A stretch of DNA of 11,273 bases from Akkermansiaceae bacterium UBA5689 (lineage in GTDB: Bacteria; Verrucomicrobiota; Verrucomicrobiia; Verrucomicrobiales; Akkermansiaceae): the NCBI GenBank assembly GCA_002420305.1, contig DIHT01000062.1:1-11273 (forward strand). The letters run 5' to 3'. The position numbers were made by a program, and so were the translations under genes. Every line of letters starts with the position of its first letter. Position 1 is the stretch's first letter. A model generated the notes under the pieces. The model did not search any database. It was not told the origin of the DNA and was given only the letters and a program-made list of their open reading frames with translations. Shown here one piece after another: positions 1 through 6,984 of this stretch.

Positions 1-65
1 AGAAAGAACAGTGCTCCTGGCGGTTCCGTAACTGCATAGGGCCCGAAAACTAACTAACTGAATCC
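1..65 (+). other. Upstream flank, possible 3' tail of a preceding gene
   Basis: All three + frames are open from base 1 and close within the flank, at 29-31, 37-39 and 51-53. One of these could be the last codons of a truncated upstream gene, but a dozen or so residues are too few to choose a frame. From operon logic an ExbB/TolQ gene, or another ExbD, is expected here; that is inference only. No clear Shine-Dalgarno sequence or promoter is visible before the ATG at 66. The in-frame TAA at 51-53 rules out any earlier start for the next gene. Confidence 0.3.
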
Positions 66-482
66 ATGAGAATTCGAAGCAGGGACAACGAGCAGGGCGA
101 GATCATCAATATCTCGAGCATGATCGACGTCATGTTCATCCTTATCATTTTCTTTCTGGTCACCACCACCTTCAAGGAAGAAGAGGTCGACCACCTCGTC
201 AAGCTTCCTGTGGAATCCCGTAACCAGTCCCTCACTCAGACGGCAGGAAACCTGATCAAGGTGAATATCCGGGATAACGGAGCCTACGTCGTAATGGGCC
301 AGGCGGTAACGGAGGAAAAGCTAACCGAGTGGATGCAGGAGGAGCGTGAAAAAAAACCTGAGATCAAGGTTCTCGTTCGTTGCGACAAGGAATCCAAGCA
401 CCTCTACCTCGCTAACGTGATGTCTATCTGTCGTTTTGTCGGAGTTCCGGAGGCTAATATTGCGGTACGTACTGAGAAGTAA
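66..482 (+). CDS. ExbD/TolR family biopolymer transport protein
   Basis: This 138-residue protein is the inner-membrane proton-channel partner of ExbB/TolQ. In the family, ExbB-ExbD complexes use the proton-motive force to drive TonB- or TolA-type transducers. A short cytoplasmic N-terminus leads into one membrane helix at about residues 17-35, containing the motif SSMIDVMFILIIFF. Asp21 sits where the family has its essential proton-path aspartate. A periplasmic domain of about 100 residues with alternating beta and alpha segments follows, and the total length is normal for ExbD. An in-frame TAA at 51-53 fixes the start at 66. It is the first complete gene of a three-gene operon, with the next gene beginning 12 bases after its stop. 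No ExbB gene lies in the window. Family assignment is secure; the choice between ExbD and TolR cannot be made from this sequence alone. Confidence 0.9.
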   Translation: MRIRSRDNEQGEIINISSMIDVMFILIIFFLVTTTFKEEEVDHLVKLPVESRNQSLTQTAGNLIKVNIRDNGAYVVMGQAVTEEKLTEWMQEEREKKPEIKVLVRCDKESKHLYLANVMSICRFVGVPEANIAVRTEK

Positions 483-494
483 CCAGTCCGGATC

Positions 495-2897
495 ATGAGC
501 GAGCAGCAACCTATTCCCCCATCAGCAGGCAGAAGACAGGCGACTTACCTGCCTGGGGATACCAGAGACGATACGAACCCTGACCGGATGATTCTCGGGG
601 TCTCCCGTAAGCAGCGCTTTCGTCTCTATTTCTGGTTGGCAGCGGTCCTCGTTTCTGGATTTCTCCTGTGGTCTCTCTTCTATCTCCGGCCCGACCGCTG
701 GTATACCTATACCGATCAGGTTGCCTTTAATCAGGTTGCCCGCGATGTCACCCCTGGATATGTCCTCTGGGAGAAGGCCGAGCATGCCAGAAGCGGATTG
801 GGCCCCGAAGAGGACATCGGCACTCCCGTCATCTCCTCGAATGGGGCTCGCATGATCTACAGCTCCGGGAAAGAGGATGGAAACGCCAACCTCTTTTTGC
901 GAGAATGGGACGGCAACGACTGGAAGAATCCCCGACCCATGCGGGCTCTTAATAGCGCCTTCCATGAGATATCGCCCTCCCTGAGCGGCGATGGGGAACT
1001 GCTCTATTTCAGCAGCGACCGCCCCGGCGGACAGGGAGGATTCGATATCTGGGTCTCAAAGTGGGATGGCGCCGAATACGCATGGCCGCTCCCCCTTACA
1101 CCGCGGGTGAACACCCCCTTTGATGAAATCGATCCTGATATCGCACCCGACAACCTCGTTCTTTACTTCGCTTCCAATCAACCTCGCCGCGCCACCGATA
1201 CCTCCGAAAAAGTGGCCGCCATGCTTGAGAACGTCGAGGATCGAAAGGGCACCTTTGACCTCTATTCCGCAGACAAGGCCGGAGAGACTACCTTCGACCT
1301 TATCGTAGAGCGCCAGTTAAGCATGCTCTACTCGCTGCGGGAAAGTGCGCTCGCGGATCCCGAGATCATGTCCAAGCTCGGCGGAAGCGTGCAGACTGAG
1401 AGCGCCGTAGACAAGGGCCTTGCCTTCCTCGCGGGCACCCAGGAAGAAGACGGCCGCTGGAATATTAGTAAATCTGGTGGTCAGGGAGGCCACGACCAGG
1501 CGGCTACTGCCTTCGCTCTGCTCGCCTTTTACGGTCGGGGAGAAGTTCACGATGAGGAATGTAAATATCAGGACACCGTGAAACGGGGAATCGAGTGGCT
1601 GGTCGGGCAGCAGAACGGGGCAACCGGAGACCTCCGGGGCGCCAAACCACGGAACAATGCCATGTATGACCACGGGATCGCATCTCTTGCCGTAATCGAA
1701 GCTTATGGCGTGACCAAGGATACGGCCCTGCGTCCCAAGGCTCAGGCCGCTATCGACTTTATCAGCGAGACTCAACACGAGGGTGGTGGATGGCGATATG
1801 GGCCCGATCAGGCCGGGGACCTTTCGGTAACCGGCTGGTTCATCATGGCTCTTGCCAGTGCAGAGATGTCCGGCCTCATCGTCCCGGATGAGACCATGGA
1901 GGGTGCAACGAAGTTTCTCGACAGTGTCAGTCACGGCAAAAACAAGGGTGCTTACGGCTATACCGGGGCGAGTGGAGGGACTGCGGCACTGAATGCTGCA
2001 GGGTTCTTCTGCTCCCAACTCCTAGGGCGCTCCTCCAACACTGCTAAAGCCTACGAATCTTCCGCGATCGTGGACAGGCAGGGCTTCAAACTGGAAGATA
2101 TTTATCACGCCTACTACGGCAGCGTAGCCTCCTACCAGCATCAGGGCCCGGCGTGGCGGAAGTGGATGGAGAAAATGCACCCGGGCTTTGTGAACTCCCA
2201 GAATACCGATGGGTCCTGGAATACGGGCGGTGGACACGGAGGACAAATGGGAAAGGTCATCGTAACGGCCTTGGTCACCTTGTGCCTGGAAGCACATTAT
2301 CGCTATAGCCCGCTCTACGGACTGGGTTGGGAACCCGATGCCGATGGCCCCACCGGCACCAGCAGGGACCTCGCTGAACTTGCCGATACCCCTCTGTTCC
2401 GTCATGCGAGGTTCCTCGAGGATATCAGTTCTCCGGCCAACGATACGGGTCCTGTCCTGACCGACCATGGGGACTTTCTCTACTTCTCCTCGGAACGAGG
2501 CGGCGGAGAGGGAGAATCAGATCTCTGGCGATCCCGCCTTGGGCAAACAGAGGCCAACAAGTATGGCCAGCCCAGTAATCTTGGGCCTGAAGTCAACGGG
2601 AGTGGTAATGAAACAAACCCTGCCGTTCGCAATGCCGGGTTCCACCTCCTCTTCAATTCTGATCGTGCCGACAACGGAAATGCTCTCTACAGCACTCGGA
2701 GTAAGCGCGTGGTACGCCGATTCGACCTCACCAAGATGCCCGACCTGAACTGGATCATGGGCAATCTCATCTGGATTCTCCTCCTCCTCGCCTCTCTGAC
2801 AGGCTTCGTCTGGCTCACCAAGCGAGCTCTTTCGGCGAGCAAGCACTCGCCTTCCGTATCCCTGCCCGACGACGCACCTGCTGATCCAGCCTCCTAG
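495..2897 (+). CDS. Membrane-anchored PD40 propeller protein with nested alpha-alpha toroid
   Basis: This 800-residue protein has one membrane helix near each end (about 43-64 and 754-774), which should place the large middle part in the periplasm. PD40-like blades, the repeat type of TolB, lie at about 107-258, with the clearest motif (LYFSSDRPGGQGG) at 170-182. More blades follow at about 649-735 (LYFSSERGGGEG). Between them, residues about 300-612 form a prenyltransferase/squalene-cyclase type alpha-alpha toroid. A textbook QW motif spans 307-322 (Gln316, Gly320, Trp322), with weaker copies near 364-380, 418-433 and 564-575. The DxDD catalytic motif of squalene-hopene cyclase is absent; the matching place reads GDLSVTGW (Asp442), so terpene cyclisation is unlikely and binding or scaffolding is more plausible. 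The upstream ExbD gene and the homologous downstream gene suggest one machine. The start at 495 is the first ATG; Met32 is a possible alternative. No strong ribosome binding site is visible. The molecular function is unknown. Confidence 0.82.
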   Translation: MSEQQPIPPSAGRRQATYLPGDTRDDTNPDRMILGVSRKQRFRLYFWLAAVLVSGFLLWSLFYLRPDRWYTYTDQVAFNQVARDVTPGYVLWEKAEHARSGLGPEEDIGTPVISSNGARMIYSSGKEDGNANLFLREWDGNDWKNPRPMRALNSAFHEISPSLSGDGELLYFSSDRPGGQGGFDIWVSKWDGAEYAWPLPLTPRVNTPFDEIDPDIAPDNLVLYFASNQPRRATDTSEKVAAMLENVEDRKGTFDLYSADKAGETTFDLIVERQLSMLYSLRESALADPEIMSKLGGSVQTESAVDKGLAFLAGTQEEDGRWNISKSGGQGGHDQAATAFALLAFYGRGEVHDEECKYQDTVKRGIEWLVGQQNGATGDLRGAKPRNNAMYDHGIASLAVIEAYGVTKDTALRPKAQAAIDFISETQHEGGGWRYGPDQAGDLSVTGWFIMALASAEMSGLIVPDETMEGATKFLDSVSHGKNKGAYGYTGASGGTAALNAAGFFCSQLLGRSSNTAKAYESSAIVDRQGFKLEDIYHAYYGSVASYQHQGPAWRKWMEKMHPGFVNSQNTDGSWNTGGGHGGQMGKVIVTALVTLCLEAHYRYSPLYGLGWEPDADGPTGTSRDLAELADTPLFRHARFLEDISSPANDTGPVLTDHGDFLYFSSERGGGEGESDLWRSRLGQTEANKYGQPSNLGPEVNGSGNETNPAVRNAGFHLLFNSDRADNGNALYSTRSKRVVRRFDLTKMPDLNWIMGNLIWILLLLASLTGFVWLTKRALSASKHSPSVSLPDDAPADPAS

Positions 2898-2912
2898 CCC
2901 TAACCCAGGCAG

Positions 2913-5900
2913 ATGGCCATGTCCGAACCAGATCAACAGAAACCCATAGAACTCCCGGTTAGCAAGCCGCCTTCCATTGCGCGTTGGCTCCTGCCCTTTG
3001 CCGCTCTTGCCGTCATGCTCGGGGTCGGACTCCTGCTCCACGGAAAACTACGTAAGGAGATCTGGTCTTACTTCACCGACGACCAGGGAACCCGGGTGGA
3101 AGTTCAGGACGGTAAGGAGCGATACATCCTCTGGCAGGATCCCAGACAGAGCCTCTTCGAGGAAGAAGGGTCCACTCAAGAGCCAGACCCCATCAACCAG
3201 GCTTCCGGCCGCCTCGAGGCCGCCTTCTCACCCGATGGCATCAGCATGATTCTGGTCCGGACCGATCTCGAGACCCGCCAGGCCGACCTCTACCAGTCGA
3301 CCTGGAACGGGAGAATCTGGACTCGTCCTGCTGGTCTGGCCTCTCTCAACACGGAATCCAACGAGCGAGGGCCCGCCTTCTCCTACGACGGAAGATATCT
3401 CTATTTTAGCTCTGATCGCGCGGGTGGCCAAGGAGGTGATGATATTTATGTGGCCCGCTGGGATGGCCGGGGATGGACCGGGGTGGAGGCCCTCGGAACC
3501 ACGATCAACTCCCCTGCCCGGGAAACTGGGCCCGCTCCCACCGCTGACGGCAAGCGACTCTACTTTTCCTCCAACCGTGCTGGTGGAAATGATATTTTCG
3601 TGTCGCAGGGCATAGAGGAAGCACCTCTCGTGGTTTCGGAACCTGATGGCGAGCAGGCCCCCGGAGTCGACAACGAGAGGGCTTCTGTACAACCGGAAAA
3701 TCCCTTACCGAACTGGTCTCTTCCACCCCTTCCACTGTTCAGCAACGCAGAGGCGGATGACCATCTCAACTCCAGTGCCGAGGACATTCAGACCGCCCTT
3801 ACCCGGCGCGGAGATCATGTCTTCCTCGCCTCGGACCGTGACCGTAATAATGAAACCGGGTTTGGAGTCTACTTTAGCCGTGTCATCGACGGAGAGGCTC
3901 TTCCCCCGGAACGGGTCGATCTGTATCTGAATGAAGGAAATGTGACCGATCCGGCGGTCCGCATGGAAGGGTTCGATCTTCTTTTCAGCACCAAGCCCGA
4001 AGCTCAATCCGGGAACGAGGGATTCAAGCTCTACCGCTCCACCACCCGGGAGGTGGTTGGCTACACCAATCTTGACCGGTGGGAATCCTTCAAGGACCTC
4101 CTGAAGGGCATTGGGGTGTGGATCCTCCTTGGCCTCCTCGCTCTTGCCGCTCTTCTCTACCTTCTGGAAAGCTGGCAGGACCTCACCAACCTTTTCCACA
4201 AGTGCCTGGCTGGATCGGCCGCAGTCCATCTCGTCATCCTCCTACTTCTCATGGCGTGGCTGATCGCAAAAGAGGTTGGAGGCGAGGAACCTCAGTCACC
4301 CGAAATCACAGTGAGCATCGAGGCGCTCATGGAGGAGGAAATTGCTCTTGAAAGCGAACCCGAGCAGGCCGAGATCGCGGAGACCAAGGAACTCGTGATG
4401 ACGGAGAAGTTCGAAAGCGACTTTAAGATTCCCGTCTTTAAGCCACGGGAAAACACCAAGGTCGTTCCTGTTATAACCCAGACCTCCCGTTCCTCTCTGG
4501 TTCCCAGTATCCGCCCTTCTAAACTCAACGAATCCGAATCCGAACAGGAACAGACTCAGCCCACCAAGGAACTCACCGTTTTAACCGCTCTGCCCGAGAC
4601 CTTCCTGCCCGAGCCTGAGGACCCAACCCTTGAAGAGGAGCAGGTCACCGACCAGCAGCTTGCCGAAAAGCCCGCGGACCCCACGGATGCAGAATTCAAG
4701 CCCACCGAGTCGCTGGATCAGGTGCAACCCGAGCAAGCAAGGGAGCGCGCCATCGCAGACACCGCGGTCGACAACGAGTCCGAAGTAAAGGATGTCTCAC
4801 AAACTGATGCTGCGCCAGAGACAGCCGACACCGATGGCGACACCGTCAATCCACATCGTGGCCTTGAGGCCCTCGGCGCCCCTCCCGAACTCAATGGAGC
4901 CGGCGACGCGATTACCAACCTGCTCAACCTCCCCGGAGATGATCAGACCAATGATCCTCTCATCCCTGAAAAGCTGGCAACCCCCAAGAACGATCTTGAT
5001 GCCCGGGCTATCACCAAGCTCATGACCAAGCGCCGTGGGAGACCATCGCCTGAGACCATCGAACAACTGGGAGGATCGGATGCCACCGAGCGCGCCATTG
5101 GCTCCGCTCTGGAATGGCTTGCCCGCAATCAGGAGGGAGATGGCCGCTGGGACATGCGCAAACATGGCGCCAATGGAGACTTCGATACCGCGGGGGCGGG
5201 ACTGGCTCTCCTCTGTTTTTACGGCTGGGGAGAAACACACAACAAGGGAGGAAAGTATCAGGCCAACGTCAAGCGGGCCCTCGAGTGGCTTCTCAAGCAG
5301 CAGAAGGAGGATGGAGATCTAAGGGGAGGAGGGCGGATGTATTGTCATGGGATCGCGGCCATCGCCCTTTGTGAAGCCTACGGGTTTACCAAGGATCCAA
5401 AGCTAAAGGAGCCCGCCGAGAGGGCTATCGCGCTCATCGTCGCCTCCCAGAGTCCCAGCAAAGGTGGGTGGCGCTACAATCCTGCCAATGCACGGGGCAA
5501 GCCTAGTGACGACTCTGACCTTTCTGTGACCGCCTGGCAGTATATGGCGCTGCACAGTGCGCGCCTCGCAGGTCTGGAGGTTTCCGACGAATCCTTCATA
5601 CGGGCCCAGAAATACATGGCCTCAGTGTCCTCCGGAACGCATGGCGGTCTCTACGCCTACACGGGAGGGGCGCCCAACCCAGCCATGACCGCCAGCGGGA
5701 TGTTCTGCCGGCAGCTCGACCTAGTTCCTCCCACAGAACCCCGTATGGCTGAGGGCGCTGAATACCTCGGCCGTCACAAGTTCAACAACAACCCGGATTA
5801 CTATTACGTCTACTATGCCACCTTGGCTCTCTACCAGCATCAGGGGCCTGTCTGGAAGGAGTGGAACGACAACCTCAAGGATACCTTTCCCCGGATCCAG

Positions 5901-6080
5901 AACAAGATCGGCAACAACCGGGGGAGCTGGGATCCGGGCGGCCGGCATGCCAATGCTGGTGGCCGTGTGGTCTCCACCACCCTTTCGGTCCTCAGTCTGG
6001 AGGTCTACTACCGCCTCCTGCCCATGTATGGATTCCGGGGCGCTAGCGACCTGCCTGACGCTAAGAAGAGAGGGCAGTAG
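2913..6080 (+). CDS. PD40 propeller / TolA-TonB-like anchor / alpha-alpha toroid fusion protein
   Basis: This 1055-residue protein is predicted to have three membrane helices. Helix 1 (about 24-43) precedes periplasmic PD40 blades at about 101-232 (LYFSSDRAGGQGG at 163-175) and 298-375. Helix 2 (about 398-417) returns the chain to the cytoplasm. Helix 3 (about 432-452) crosses again and carries Ser435-x3-His439-x6-Leu446, the pattern used by TolA and TonB helices to engage the proton channel. An acidic Glu/Pro-rich linker (about 455-715) then leads to a C-terminal alpha-alpha toroid (about 723-1042) with a QW motif (Gln740, Gly744, Trp746) and conserved patches MYCHGIA, GGWRYNP, SDLSVTAW and YQHQGP. 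It lacks the cyclase DxDD motif. The first 420 residues match the propeller scaffold of the preceding gene with its toroid removed. An alternative ATG at 2919 would remove only two residues. The start is 15 bases after the previous stop. Architecture is well supported; the energised role is inference. Confidence 0.82.
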   Translation: MAMSEPDQQKPIELPVSKPPSIARWLLPFAALAVMLGVGLLLHGKLRKEIWSYFTDDQGTRVEVQDGKERYILWQDPRQSLFEEEGSTQEPDPINQASGRLEAAFSPDGISMILVRTDLETRQADLYQSTWNGRIWTRPAGLASLNTESNERGPAFSYDGRYLYFSSDRAGGQGGDDIYVARWDGRGWTGVEALGTTINSPARETGPAPTADGKRLYFSSNRAGGNDIFVSQGIEEAPLVVSEPDGEQAPGVDNERASVQPENPLPNWSLPPLPLFSNAEADDHLNSSAEDIQTALTRRGDHVFLASDRDRNNETGFGVYFSRVIDGEALPPERVDLYLNEGNVTDPAVRMEGFDLLFSTKPEAQSGNEGFKLYRSTTREVVGYTNLDRWESFKDLLKGIGVWILLGLLALAALLYLLESWQDLTNLFHKCLAGSAAVHLVILLLLMAWLIAKEVGGEEPQSPEITVSIEALMEEEIALESEPEQAEIAETKELVMTEKFESDFKIPVFKPRENTKVVPVITQTSRSSLVPSIRPSKLNESESEQEQTQPTKELTVLTALPETFLPEPEDPTLEEEQVTDQQLAEKPADPTDAEFKPTESLDQVQPEQARERAIADTAVDNESEVKDVSQTDAAPETADTDGDTVNPHRGLEALGAPPELNGAGDAITNLLNLPGDDQTNDPLIPEKLATPKNDLDARAITKLMTKRRGRPSPETIEQLGGSDATERAIGSALEWLARNQEGDGRWDMRKHGANGDFDTAGAGLALLCFYGWGETHNKGGKYQANVKRALEWLLKQQKEDGDLRGGGRMYCHGIAAIALCEAYGFTKDPKLKEPAERAIALIVASQSPSKGGWRYNPANARGKPSDDSDLSVTAWQYMALHSARLAGLEVSDESFIRAQKYMASVSSGTHGGLYAYTGGAPNPAMTASGMFCRQLDLVPPTEPRMAEGAEYLGRHKFNNNPDYYYVYYATLALYQHQGPVWKEWNDNLKDTFPRIQNKIGNNRGSWDPGGRHANAGGRVVSTTLSVLSLEVYYRLLPMYGFRGASDLPDAKKRGQ

Positions 6081-6092
6081 AATAAGTCCTCA

Positions 6093-6108
6093 CAGGAGGT
6101 TTCTCCTG
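6093..6108. terminator. Small hairpin between convergent genes, weak terminator candidate
   Basis: CAGGAG pairs perfectly with CTCCTG across a four-base loop (GTTT). It lies in the 54-base gap between the 3' ends of two convergent genes, where a bidirectional terminator would be expected. The stem is only six base pairs and no T-run follows on either strand, so termination here is uncertain. Confidence 0.3.
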
Positions 6109-6134
6109 CATGACCGCGGTATCGAGCCTCGTGC

Positions 6135-6764
6135 TTAGTGCGCCTTGACCTTGATATTGCGTACCCAGAACGGTTGTCCGTGATCTTGAATCGCAATCTT
6201 TCCCTTCTCCGCCAGCTTCTTGTTGGGACGCTTCTTGCCCACAAGATCCAGTTCATCCTGAACCTTCTTCCCGTTGAGAACCACGGTAAGCTTGTTGTCC
6301 TTGAGCGTCACCACCATCCGGTTCCATTCGCCCGGCTTCTTGGCGGCATTGACAAGCGGCCCCGCGGTCTGAATCACACCACCCAGGTCGTGCGGCCCGA
6401 GCTTCTTCTTTCCGAAACAGTCGAGGATCTGAACCTCAAACCCGTGGGCTGTGGCATCCGACTCGTCGTAGATCCGGAAGTAGAGCCCCGAGTTTCCTCC
6501 CTTGGGATGCTTATACTCAAAATCAACCGTGAAATCCTTGTAGTCCTCCTTGAGCCAGAGGTAGGACCCGTAACGCGTCCAGCCCCGCTCGCCCGGCCGA
6601 GGATCGAGGTAGAGGGACCCATCCTCCTGGATCTTCCAGTTTCCTTCCGTCTTAATATTGGAGAGGTCCTTCCCGTCATAGATAGTCTTGAACTCGTGGT
6701 GGTCGGCCAGGACACAGGTCCCGGGGATCAGGGTGGCGGCAAGGGCGAGAAGAACTGCTTTCAT
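6135..6764 (-). CDS. Secreted DUF1080 / 3-keto-disaccharide hydrolase family protein
   Basis: This 209-residue protein has a signal peptide at residues 1-20, with likely cleavage at VLA/DHHE, so it should be periplasmic or exported. The rest is a single concanavalin-like beta-sandwich of the DUF1080 family. Visible family marks are FKTIYDGKDLSN (25-36), the strand FTVDFEYKHPKGGNSGLYFRI (78-98), the segment GFEVQILD (108-115), EWNRMVVTLKDNKLTVVLNG (146-165) and the closing GKIAIQDHG...WVRNIKV. Characterised members hydrolyse 3-keto-glycosides, but many DUF1080 proteins in these phyla have no tested activity. The reading frame stays open upstream to 6995, but the ATG at 6764 is preferred: it begins the signal peptide and follows a good ribosome binding site (GAAGGAT). 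It lies 220 bases downstream of the PQQ-type gene on the same strand. The substrate is unknown. Confidence 0.87.
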   Translation of the reverse strand: MKAVLLALAATLIPGTCVLADHHEFKTIYDGKDLSNIKTEGNWKIQEDGSLYLDPRPGERGWTRYGSYLWLKEDYKDFTVDFEYKHPKGGNSGLYFRIYDESDATAHGFEVQILDCFGKKKLGPHDLGGVIQTAGPLVNAAKKPGEWNRMVVTLKDNKLTVVLNGKKVQDELDLVGKKRPNKKLAEKGKIAIQDHGQPFWVRNIKVKAH

Positions 6765-6984
6765 GATCCTTCGAGCTAGCAACAAATCAGTGGGCCCCGA
6801 AAGCAGAAACTGCCACCCGATCCGATGACAGGGAGCGAAATCCTCTCTCTTCCCCGGCCTTATTCTGATCACCCTGGCCCTGTCTCTGGCCGGACAGGGA
6901 AAGCCCGCTCCGCAAACCTTCGAAGCGATTCCCTGGCATCCCCTCATTGAGCTACCTGCCCCCTGTAGTTGAGGGCCTACGCTC
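6765..6984. other. Intergenic spacer with inverted repeat and possible gene remnant
   Basis: This 220-base gap separates two minus-strand genes. It contains a perfect seven-base inverted repeat, CCCTGTC at 6878-6884 and GACAGGG at 6893-6899, with an eight-base spacer. Neither side carries a T-run, so it is a weak terminator candidate for the PQQ-type gene or a possible operator. On the + strand one frame (6829-6972) reads like a signal peptide plus a short tail but has no start codon. No convincing -35/-10 promoter for the downstream DUF1080 gene was found by eye. Confidence 0.4.
6829..6972 (+). pseudogene. Possible broken small secreted-peptide reading frame
   Basis: This frame is open from just after a TGA at 6826-6828 to a TGA at 6970-6972. 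It translates to a hydrophobic stretch (LFPGLILITLALSLAGQG) that resembles a signal peptide, followed by a short Pro-rich tail. It lacks ATG, GTG or TTG. An ATG at 6825 lies immediately upstream but in another frame, so one frameshift could join the two. It may be a decayed gene start, a small gene with a sequencing error, or chance. Confidence is low. Confidence 0.18.

Noticed and set aside
1317..2018. 233-residue open frame antisense to the first toroid protein
   Set aside because: It is a shadow of a strongly supported + strand gene, with no domain motifs and implausible composition.
1392..2330. True squalene-hopene cyclase or prenyltransferase
   Set aside because: The QW motifs match the fold, but the DxDD motif is missing and the domain is nested in a periplasmic propeller, so only the fold is called.
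3228..4229. Minus-strand open frames opposite the PD40 part of the 1055-residue protein
   Set aside because: They are explained as antisense shadows of blade-coding sequence; no start signals or motifs support them.
6113..6120. ACCGCGGT palindrome downstream of the toroid operon
   Set aside because: An 8-bp GC-rich palindrome is expected by chance in a sequence like this, and nothing else marks it as a site.
6697..6764. Lipoprotein signal for the minus-strand DUF1080 protein based on Cys17
   Set aside because: The residues before the Cys (Pro-Gly-Thr) do not fit a lipobox; cleavage after Ala20 by signal peptidase I fits better.
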